64,000 bases of DNA, from positions 10,794,983 to 10,858,982 of the forward strand of contig OZ029929.1 in assembly GCA_964023275.1 (NCBI GenBank), written 5' to 3'. This DNA is from Norana najaformis (Eukaryota; Annelida; Clitellata; Crassiclitellata; Hormogastridae). The notes below the pieces were generated by a model. It was not told where the DNA came from. It ran no database searches and worked only from the letters and a program-made list of their open reading frames with translations. Below are positions 55,957 to 64,000 of this stretch, one piece after another (position 1 is the first letter of the stretch; each line of letters opens with the position of its first letter). A program made the position numbers and the translations under genes.

Positions 55957-56099
55957 AGATGATAATGGAAACAGTGACAGTGTATCTAGTGCGTCATCAC
56001 CCAGAGAACCCGCCTTGTGTCTGGATCGGGATGTGACGAGACATACCGATGAGCTTCAAGCAGACGTCAGCAACAACAACAATTCGGATTCATTAACCG
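55957..56099 (+). CDS. FHOD: FHOD formin, exon 11
   Basis: After 'gtgttttcgtag'. Encodes DDNGNSDSVSSASSPREPAL and DVTRHTDELQADVSNNNNSD, a polar linker. Phase 2 to phase 1 at 'accg|gtaaac'. Placed by phase and coding look; the linker is poorly conserved between species. Confidence 0.85.
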
Positions 56100-56446
56100 G
56101 TAAACTTTCAAAATCTTAGTAATCTGTAATGTAATGTAAGATAATGGGGCATAACTTAATAGGTGTAGCGTAATCAAGGATTTGTTCTCTGTCCAGCGAT
56201 TTTCATCTTCTGTGATTTGTGGAGTTGAATTTGAAAATGGTATGATTTAAGATGCATTGTAGCACACTTTGTTTTAACACGAATTCTGATTTAACACGAT
56301 CACAGATATGGATCTCAAAGTTTGTTAAGATATACACGTAAACTTCTTACAACATGACCTCATTATAAGTGGTTCTAGGTGTAGCTGCCAAAACTTTATA
56401 ACACGTTTCTGGTGGATGTAGTGATATTGTTGACATTCGTTTTCAG

Positions 56447-57430
56447 ATGCTCAGCCAACGAAAGGCAGTGCGAATCGAAGGCATCGACGTTTCCGGCAGA
56501 AGTCACAGATCAAGGAACAGAGTGGCATAATCATCTCCATGATGAACCTCACCGACCGCTCCGAGTCCCCTTCTACCTCATCTGGGTCCTTGGAAACAGC
56601 AGACATAAAACTCTCCTCCTCAGCCAGAAGCCAAGAGCTCAACGAATTCAGCAAGTCTGTGATGCTACCAACATCTTCAGTTGTCCAGGCTACGGATCAT
56701 TCCGAATCTGGTAAACACCACAAGTTTAATCTTCGCGGCCAGAAATATCGGTTTAGCTCTCCTGACACAAGGAACCCCGCTGTGTCACCCTCTGTCGGAA
56801 GCACTGGGAACTACGTCAACGAACTCTTTGGGTCGTATCGACCTTCATCGCAGGATGCACTGCCCCGAATTCTTTCTGAGGACAGTTGCGGGGAAACAGC
56901 CAGTCTGCCTGATCAGACAGATCCTTGCGAGACGTATAGCAATGATGTGCGAAATTTCCAGACAAGCATGGAAAATCCAGGCATGAATGGCGCGGACGGC
57001 GAACAGTCCTTCTGTCCAAGGTCCTTCTCCGACGGATTTCTAGTCGGTCATTCGCAAGCAGAGTTCGAAACGAACCATAGGCCATTGTCTGGAAACGCGA
57101 ACTCTGCAAAGGAACTCCACGGGTCACAAACTCTCTTCGCTGCAGTTGACCAAACCGAAGTTCGGAGCTGTGAAGAGACGCCGTTCGTGGTTGCAGGACA
57201 ACCTTTGGATGATCACACGTTGCGGAATGGCGTCAGTCACATCTCCGATTTTCATATAAGTCGTAGCAACTTGATCGAGGGCCCTGAGCGAATATTCGAT
57301 CCGAATCAAAAGAAATGTTTAAATGAAGTGAACAAACAGACCTCCATGCACATCAAGGAGGATAATGGAGTGAATGTTCCTGAGGACCCTGATACAGCTG
57401 CTGCTGGAAATTTAAAGGTGGAGAACAATG
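56447..57430 (+). CDS. FHOD: FHOD formin, exon 12, Ser-rich linker
   Basis: A 984 bp exon after 'ttcgttttcag'. Encodes DAQPTKGSANRRHRRFRQKS (basic) and then an about 300-residue polar, Ser/Asp-rich sequence with no recognised fold. It ends KVENNG at 'aatg|gtaagt', phase 1. Long regulatory linkers between FH3 and FH1 are normal for FHODs, and vertebrate ones carry coiled coils and phosphosites. GC and codon use are uniform with the flanking exons. Confidence 0.88.
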
Positions 57431-58267
57431 GTAAGTCTGGTGTTAAGTTTATTCCTACTGTTTAAAAGGAGGATAAATGTGAGTGTGGTAATGCGCTGCT
57501 TCTTAGGCAGCAAGTTTTAAGTGAGAGTTTGTGTAGGAAATTTTCAAGAGTCATCAGTTTTTTGAACACGTAAGGATCATGTGTTGGCTGGAATGCACTG
57601 AACATGTGGTAGGGCAGTATGATTGACTGGTGGTGCCCTGCAGTTGGTGGACTGACATCAACAGTGATTTTTGCTGGTGCATGGTGCATAGTTTATCATG
57701 TGGGGCTCACGGCACCTATGTTGTGATGAGTCAGCAGATTTTTGGAAACCCACAACTGTGCAATATTGAGAGGCTGGTCTAAAGCAGTTTGTAATAGTCT
57801 GCTGTCTTGATGGAAAAGGGCCTATATAAGCGGATGAAAGACATTGTAAAGAGAGAGCTCAAAGATTTCTAGTACTGTTTTGGCACGGGCTAAGTTGAAC
57901 ATTTGAGTTACAAATGTCGTTGATGGATTTGCACATTTGGAAACTGACGATTCAAGTACTGTTGTGATTGAACTGTTCGTTGATTTATAATTTCTAAATC
58001 ATAGATTTAACGCTACGCTGTAAAACGGGCGAGTCAGTGGTTTGAAGCCCGATTGTTGAAAACTGTGAAAGATTGTCCACAATACATATTTTCTTTCATT
58101 TGTAGAGCACCGGTACCTAATGAAAATGTTTTGGTTGCTGTTACTGTGTGAAGAACTTTCTCATTGGCCATACACAGTCGAGGCCAGAATCTTTACTCTC
58201 TGCTAACTGTTATTCTTCCTGGTGCTGGAATCCGGTATAATAAAGTGATAAATAAATATTGTTTCAG
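57431..58267 (+). other. FHOD intron 12
   Basis: No repeat or exon recognised. Confidence 0.6.
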
Positions 58268-59226
58268 TTGGGCATCGTTCGGCAGCAGACTTACTGTCTC
58301 AGCAGCGCCGCTTCCGTTCCCTGGATACAGAAGATGTTGTTCCAGAGAGATGGAGAAGAACGAATGGAGAAGAACACAAAGTCACTGGATTGCCGCCATC
58401 TGGCCTCGAATCATCCGGTCTTTCTGATCGCCTCTGGCTGTACAGGCGTACCGTCTTGACCGATGATGGCACTGATTCAAAGCTTCCTCCGCCAACCCAG
58501 AGACAGAGCCGGGCTGAACTGAGCCACGAGGAGAGGAACAATCTCTCCCGGATGGGCTCACTACCAGAAGAAGGACAGTTGGGTCTGGATAGATCGTTGA
58601 TCCACGATCATTCGGCCCCAGCTGATGACAAATTGACTGTCCAGATAGTGAGCAGACTGGCAGGTCTGCGGTCTTATGCGCCACCACAGAAAGGACCGCA
58701 AGAAAAATCTCAGCCCAAGACGGACACTGATATCCAGTGGGAACAGATTGCAAAGACTGCTGCCCAAGGCCCGCTTAAGATCAAAGACCTGGATTTCACA
58801 GATTTGACTGAACGTGACGACATCAATTATATCCAGCTTCAGACGACAGCGGGAAGTCGAAAACTTCCGCCTTATTTGGAAAAAAATCGATTCTTTCCTC
58901 CCCTTGAAACTGGGCCTCCTCCTCCTCCTCCTCCTCCTCCACCAGGAGTTCCTCCACCTCCGCTAGGAGTTCCTCCGCCGCCCCCGATTGGGGGAGTGCC
59001 CCTACCACCTCCACTACCACCATCTCAGTCGCCCAATCCTAGAACTAAGTGCAAAAAGACGATGAAACTTCACTGGAAAGAGGCAAAGGCGGAGTTTTTG
59101 ACGCCATTGGGGAGACCGTCGGAGACGATCTGGACGAAGATGATGCGAGAGGTTGGACACGTGAGCCTCAACACGGATCAACTGGAACATCTGTTCGAGC
59201 TCAAGCAACAAGAGTCGAAGGCCAAG
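58268..59226 (+). CDS. FHOD: FHOD formin, exon 13: linker, FH1, start of FH2
   Basis: After 'atattgtttcag'. It starts VGHRSAADLLSQQRRFRSLD. Then comes the FHOD signature PLKIKDLDFTDLTERDD (about 58772-58822). Then a short FH1: a run of ten prolines, PPPPLGVPPPPPIGGVPL and PPPLPPSQ (about 58915-59030), which recruits profilin-actin. FH2 begins KKTMKLHWKEAKAEFLTPLG (from about 59056) and reaches LNTDQLEHLFELKQQESKAK. Donor 'aag|gtcagt', phase 0. The FH1 is short compared with DIA-type formins. Confidence 0.96.
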
Positions 59227-59309
59227 GTCAGTCTTCAGTTGTTGCCTTCCTTCCATCATCGTCACTCAGTGAAGATCATTTGTCAGAATCAGCAGCTGTT
59301 ATGAAAATC

Positions 59310-59660
59310 TTCGTCTCATCATCATCGTCATCGTCATCATCATCTTCCTCATCTTCTGCATTATCATCATCATCTTCCTCATTTTCTTCATCGTCATCAT
59401 CATTCATCATGTGCCTGGACATTTATGAATTACATTTAAGGACCTCATGAATCTCAGTCATTCTCATTAGTTGTCATAAAATCTCTTAAAATCATCACTG
59501 TTTGTTATCGTCATCATTGTTGTTATTGTCACAAGTCTGTCGTTAGTCATCATTATCAGTTATCATCATCCTCATCAGTTTCATTATCATTGTTATAATC
59601 ATCATTGCCATTGTACTAATTACAATCGTTATCATAATCATTGTCATCATCCATCATCAT
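59310..59660. repeat. (ATC)n-rich tract
   Basis: 'catcatcatcgtcatcgtc' and looser ATC/TTC words across about 350 bp of intron 13. Confidence 0.9.
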
Positions 59661-60724
59661 GATCTATCATAGCTTATTCCAAGGTGTCAACTTAAATCTG
59701 CATAATGGTGGTAGAATCTTCTCTAGCTGGACGTCAAGTGGTATCTCGTGGCGAGCTGTAGAATGTCAATTAATAATGAACTAAATTGATAATTAAATGA
59801 ATTAAATTAATAATTAATAAATTAATAATTTATGAGGTTCTTTGAAGGAAGAACTATAAACACATCACAAATTTTCTTTAGATCTCGTATTACCTAAACT
59901 GGTCATCCTCTTTTTTATCATCGCATTCACGTTCATATATCAACTTATGTGGTACCCAACTGCATGCTGTTGACAGGTCGTTATTTTGCATGCTAGCTTT
60001 GATGCTTTATAGCAGATGCTAGGACAGAGGAAATTTCTTATTTTAAACTTATTAATTGACCCAGTACATGGGGACTTCATTTTACTGCTGCTTTGGAAGC
60101 CATATAAGAAATGCATTTAAACAAAGTTGTTTTTTTCTAAAGCTGAATTAAATTTGATATCCATGTCCCCTACTTACTATGTCTGAAATTTTGTTGAGTG
60201 GATTATGTATGAGGGTTGTCCCTGGGCTTTTCGCATGGAGTGATTGGCCATTTTGTGGTTTTGAAAATCCCTGCCATAGACCCTGTCAGCAACGAGGAAA
60301 TCAGGGCAAAAATGGCAAATGTTGGCAATCACGCCAGTGCTCAGCATGGTCCAGAAGTGCATCTTGCACTTCTTTAGACCTGGTGCAGAGCTGAACAAGA
60401 CGAGAACAACCAGAGGGCTAACTTCACGTGGGATGCAAATCCCTAATCCTAAGCCCTAGACTGAAAATGAGTTTTTGTAACCTAAGCCAAAATAGTGATG
60501 CAGTTGCATGTGTTTGACTGTAATTAAGTTGTTGTCTTTTCTGTTGTTTCTGCATGACTGATTCTCGATCAAATTCTGTCACGCTTTACAGGAGTCCGTG
60601 GTGAGTGCATGCTGTTGTAAGATCATTATAGTAGTGGGAGCTTATATGTAATTCAATGCAATGTAATGTAACAGTTTCATAGTTGAAATAAAATAATATA
60701 TTATTAATAGTAATAACATATGCC

Positions 60725-60940
60725 CAGTCCAGAAGCTTTGCCTACGTTGGTCCCATTTGCTGGAATCATCTCCCTCGAGAATTGCGACTTGAGCTCCTTT
60801 CTCTATCCCTCTCAGTGTTCCGTAGGTGCCTGAAGACTGTACTGTTTAACAGTGATTTTACTCCTACGGGTCGGAAGCACCTCTGTTGAGTTTATCCTCT
60901 AAGAGGCGCTTTATAAATCTCAAATTACAGTTACAGAATA
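60725..60940 (+). pseudogene. Non-LTR reverse transcriptase C-terminus and 3' end
   Basis: Encodes RSFAYVGPICWNHLPRELR-like and SVFRRCLKTVLFNSDFTP, then the 3' box 'aggcgctttataaatctc' and an (ATTACA)n tail. 5'-truncated LINE copy in FHOD intron 13. The start is approximate. Confidence 0.85.
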
Positions 60941-62263
60941 TGCCAGATGTCAGCCTTGAATCAGGTGCACGGACATGGAATTAGCTCATAACAGGGAATT
61001 AGTGGAAGGAAGAAAGATGAAATTAATTAACTTAGGAGTTACTGAAATTGAAGGTTTTGAGTTGCCATTCCAAGGACACGGTGTGTCCCACAACCATTGA
61101 AAAACTTATTGCAGCCAGAATAAATTTGGGGTTTACTTAGAGGTTAGTTATTCTGTAACTTTAGGGTGCAATTCTCGACTGCTAAGAAAGTTGTGAACGT
61201 ACAAATGTTTGCTTCCTTGACCCATCTTTTGGCTGATCTGCGTGTATTTTGCATGTGTGCATGAATAATTAATTGCAATTGTTACCAAATGACTGAATTT
61301 TTAGGATCTGTTGCATAATTTAATATTGTTGTCTTGCCTGTCCATGTAAGTGTAGAATGCAAAGTTGGGTTTCTGCTCTGTCTGGACTTTCCTATAACCC
61401 GTCAAGATGAATGACCTTGGAATTTCCCTCTAAATACCAGGATGTCTTGTACTGCTCATAGAATTATACAGACTCAAGGATTTAGTCCCCGAGTCTCACG
61501 GAATTGCCTAATAAACAATCGAGACAGTAAACTAAACAAGTGAAAAACTAAGTCTATGATTTTTTTAAAAAGAAATTCATGTGTTGTTTCTTTGGCCGTT
61601 GGTTTGCATGCACTATTCAGATATCCAACTGAAATGAAATAAACGTACTTTTGTGCAAATTCAGAATTGCATGCTGTTCCCTTACTCTGTCGCTTGCTCT
61701 GAAAATGTTTTGCCATGTGATTTTGAGATGAACTGAATCAATGTAGTTCGTGTTTTTTCTTTTCAGAATCAGGTATGTCAGTTTTGGAAAGCTAAGTATT
61801 CAGCATCTTGCATCCGTTTCATTCGTGTCACATTTCACAATTACGATTCTAGATCACATTTTCCCTTCTGCTTCCAGATCACATCTTTTCCTTAGGCTTC
61901 TAAACTGGATTTTTTTGGCTTCTAGACTACATTTCCCCTTTCATCCAGATGGACCCTGGAATTTGGCATGTCTTAGCAGGTTGTCTTGTAGTCCTGCTGC
62001 TAGACCAGTTCAGTTCCAGAAGGTTTTTACTTGGACAGAGAGACATATGTCACTAATGTGCAGTCATTCCTAGAACTACTGTTTGTCACATCATCTGTTA
62101 AAGACATAGCATACACCTCTGAAACAAGGTCAGGTCATGATGTATGCCAATACGACAACGTCGGGATACAATGTACACCAGTTTAAGAATGTCAGGTCCT
62201 GACCTCAGAAGTTAAATTGTCTTAGTATGATGTATGTTTCTGTAGTGTCTTTGGTTTCTGTAG
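60941..62263 (+). other. Remainder of FHOD intron 13
   Basis: AT-rich, no exon supported. 'gcttccagatcacat' and 'gcttctaaactgga' phrases near 61870-61925 form a weak local repeat. Confidence 0.5.
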
Positions 62264-62419
62264 AAACAAGATGGTGGTAAGAAGGAGATCACAATTCTTG
62301 ATCCAAAGCGATCAAATGCAATCAACATCGGACGGACATCACTGCCCGGCAGCACGGAAACAATCAAAAATGCAATCCTCAGCATGGATGGATCGATTCT
62401 TAATCGGGAAGCAATCGAG
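62264..62419 (+). CDS. FHOD: FHOD formin, exon 14, FH2
   Basis: After 'ggtttctgtag'. Encodes EITILDPKRSNAINIGRTSL and TIKNAILSMDGSILNREAIE, matching FH2 'LDSKRSNAINIGLTVLP...IK.AIL..D...L...GIE'. Conserved FH2 Ile/Lys positions of the knob region are kept. Phase 0 both sides. Confidence 0.97.
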
Positions 62420-62879
62420 GTCAGTATATGTATATGAAGATTTTACTATTTTAGCATTTTATATATTTCTTCGGCAAATGGTACCGTGGAAATTTTGGCA
62501 ATTATATAATTACGCACACTGAGAAATTTTGCCATTGTAGCAGCATCATATTTAACATTTTAATCTTGTGGCTTTGAAGATGAGCTGAAGAAAAAGGAAA
62601 TGAATAGACAGACCATTCTGTTTAGTTTGACAGAGACTCTCTGTAAGGCGTGATACAGCATTGCAGCTGATCGCCAGTATGTTAGCCTTTTAGCTTTTGC
62701 ATCCAGGGTTTGAATTCCATAAAGTCACAAAATTGATGATGGATTTTCAAGCCCTGTCACTTCTGAGGGATGGTTGTTACATCGCTGTTACCATTTCTGC
62801 ATATCAAATACAATGTAAAATCCTGCAACCTAAGAATGACACGTCTGAGGAAGCATAAATACGTAATTATTGAAGTTAA

Positions 62880-63055
62880 TCATCTCCCTCGAGAATTGTG
62901 ACTTGAGCTCCTTTCTCTCCCCCTCTCATTGTTCCGCAGGCGCCTGAAGACTGTACTGTTTAACAGTGATTTTGCTTTTTCGGGTCGGAAGCACCTCTGT
63001 TGAGTTTATCCTGTTAGAGGCGCTTTATAAATCTCAAATTACAATTACAATTAAT
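62880..63055 (+). pseudogene. Non-LTR LINE 3' end, second copy
   Basis: 'catctccctcgagaattgtg' to 'aggcgctttataaatctcaaa' and (ATTACA)n. About 95% identical by eye to 60765-60935 but truncated further at the 5' end. Confidence 0.85.
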
Positions 63056-63135
63056 CTTATCATACCCTAGCAGTCAGTACTAAGGAGTCTATTTGCAGCC
63101 CAAAATAACGTAGCTATGCATCTCAATTGTTCTAG

Positions 63136-63321
63136 AAACTTCTAACTACAATGGTACCAACAGACGAAGAGAAGGCGAAAATCTTTGAGGCACAGATGTC
63201 AAACGCGGATCTTCCACTTGGCACCGCAGAACAGTTTCTTCTGGCAATGGGTTCCATCTCAGAGCTCTCCTCACGTCTCAAACTCTGGCTGTTCAAGCTC
63301 GACTATGAAACAGTTGAATCA
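63136..63321 (+). CDS. FHOD: FHOD formin, exon 15, FH2
   Basis: After 'attgttctag'. Encodes KLLTTMVPTDEEKAKIFEAQ and LPLGTAEQFLLAMGSISELS, then RLKLWLFKLDYET. It matches 'KILTMIPTDEEKQKI.EAQ', 'PLGSAEQFLLTLSSISELSARL.LW.FKMDYE'. Donor 'tca|gtagga', phase 0. Confidence 0.97.
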
Positions 63322-63605
63322 GTAGGAATTCTTTTATACATAGCTGTAGGAAACTCTATCAAATAACCCATTGCCTCTCTGATTTGTATTAAAATTAGGT
63401 TTATTTAAGTTTTGATAAAATTAGAAGAAGGAGAAGACAGAACAGATTGACACATTTGCAGTCAGCAATCATGTCACTATTCACAGTTAAGAACTGTGTT
63501 TACAGTTACAAAAGATACGTAAAGGAAGGTAATTTGTCGTTTACTTTGGTTTCGTTTTGGATTTCTTACCCTTTGTGTCTTTTGATCTCATGTATCTTCT
63601 GCTAG

Positions 63606-63725
63606 GAAATCGGTGAGCCTCTTTCTGATCTGATGAAGGGAATTGAGGAACTGCGCAAGAACAAGACGTTTAAATACATCCTTGCGACACTGCTCTCCAT
63701 CGGCAATTTCCTGAATGGTTCAGAG
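63606..63725 (+). CDS. FHOD: FHOD formin, exon 16, FH2
   Basis: After 'ttctgctag'. Encodes [20 protein letters not shown] and [19 protein letters not shown], including the highly conserved FH2 'LA.LL.IGNFLNG'. Donor 'gag|gttggt', phase 0. Confidence 0.97.
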
Positions 63726-63966
63726 GTTGGTTGAATGCTTCCTACATTATTAAGTGGTCTGTGTGTGGGATTTTGTGTACCAGCTTTTAGGATCCTTCTA
63801 AAGTCACTGAAACATGTGTCTTTTTCTTTGCTTTCCACGAGTTTCAAGCTTTTTGAACACCTGTTAGTCTAGCAGAGCAGTCTTATTCCGCAGTTTCATG
63901 AAATTGACAGATTTTCAAGCCATGTCACTTACAAGTCTAAGCCCAGTCTTAGAAAGTCCATTGCAG

Positions 63967-64000
63967 GTGGGCAGTCGGGCTGTCAGCCAGGACGAAGCGC
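63967..64000 (+). CDS. FHOD: Possible FHOD exon 17, cut by window edge
   Basis: After 'gtccattgcag'. The 34 bases read VGSRAVSQDEA in the expected phase 0. The family has 'G.ELSYLEKV' soon after FLNG. This piece does not show it yet, so it could be an extra or alternative exon, or chance. Confidence 0.5.
   Translation, partial: MGSRAVSQDEA

Noticed and set aside
58823..59023. Glu-rich minus-strand frame
   Set aside because: Antisense shadow of the FHOD FH1 polyproline coding sequence.

Overview
This is eukaryotic nuclear DNA from an animal, most likely an invertebrate. The genes are split by many short-to-long introns. The proteins are recognisable animal families (a FHOD-type formin, a polycystin-1-like membrane protein, the AIRIM ribosome-maturation factor and a possible R3HCC1-like C-terminus). 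Intergenic and intronic DNA is dense in microsatellites, minisatellites and decayed transposons. I cannot name the species from sequence alone. No rRNA, functional tRNA, CRISPR or bacterial-style operon was seen.

Layout. (1) About 0.8-1.1 kb, + strand: one terminal coding exon resembling the C-terminal RNA-binding-like region of R3HCC1/R3HCC1L. (2) 6.4-8.3 kb, + strand: a complete three-exon gene for AIRIM (human C1orf109), about 200 residues, with junctions that agree in phase. (3) 22.9-10.0 kb, - strand: at least eight exons of a polycystin-1-like protein: a first membrane segment, a PLAT domain split over three exons, a second membrane segment, then a third followed by a very large cytoplasmic loop, then further membrane segments. 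Neither its N-terminal extracellular part nor its pore-forming C-terminal half is visible here. (4) 25.9 kb to the right edge, + strand: a FHOD formin, with 16 exons placed plus a possible 17th cut by the edge. They give about 1,241 continuous in-frame residues: GTPase-binding/FH3 region, a Ser-rich linker, a short FH1 polyproline tract, and the first part of FH2. Intron 1 is about 17.8 kb and holds most of the repeats.

Mobile DNA. Several dispersed families share one 3'-end design: a GCGCT(T/G)TA(T/G)AAAT-like box followed by a short (ATTAC.)n or (CATTTA)n tail. The same design ends sequences that encode the C-terminus of a non-LTR reverse transcriptase. It looks as if one LINE group mobilises several SINE-like families here. 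There are also fragments of Tigger/pogo and hAT transposases, an RTE-like reverse-transcriptase C-terminus, tRNA-derived SINE heads, nested insertions, a near-perfect foldback, and several strikingly regular minisatellites. Three of these (29, 31 and 27 bp units) produce long but artefactual open frames.

The genes do not form a shared pathway. FHOD acts on actin, the polycystin-like protein is a membrane receptor or channel-associated protein, and AIRIM acts in 60S ribosome maturation. The most unusual items are the expanded loop and apparent lack of a pore half in the polycystin-like gene, a GC-AG intron in FHOD, the shared retroposon 3' ends, and the near-perfect 17 x 17 bp minisatellite.
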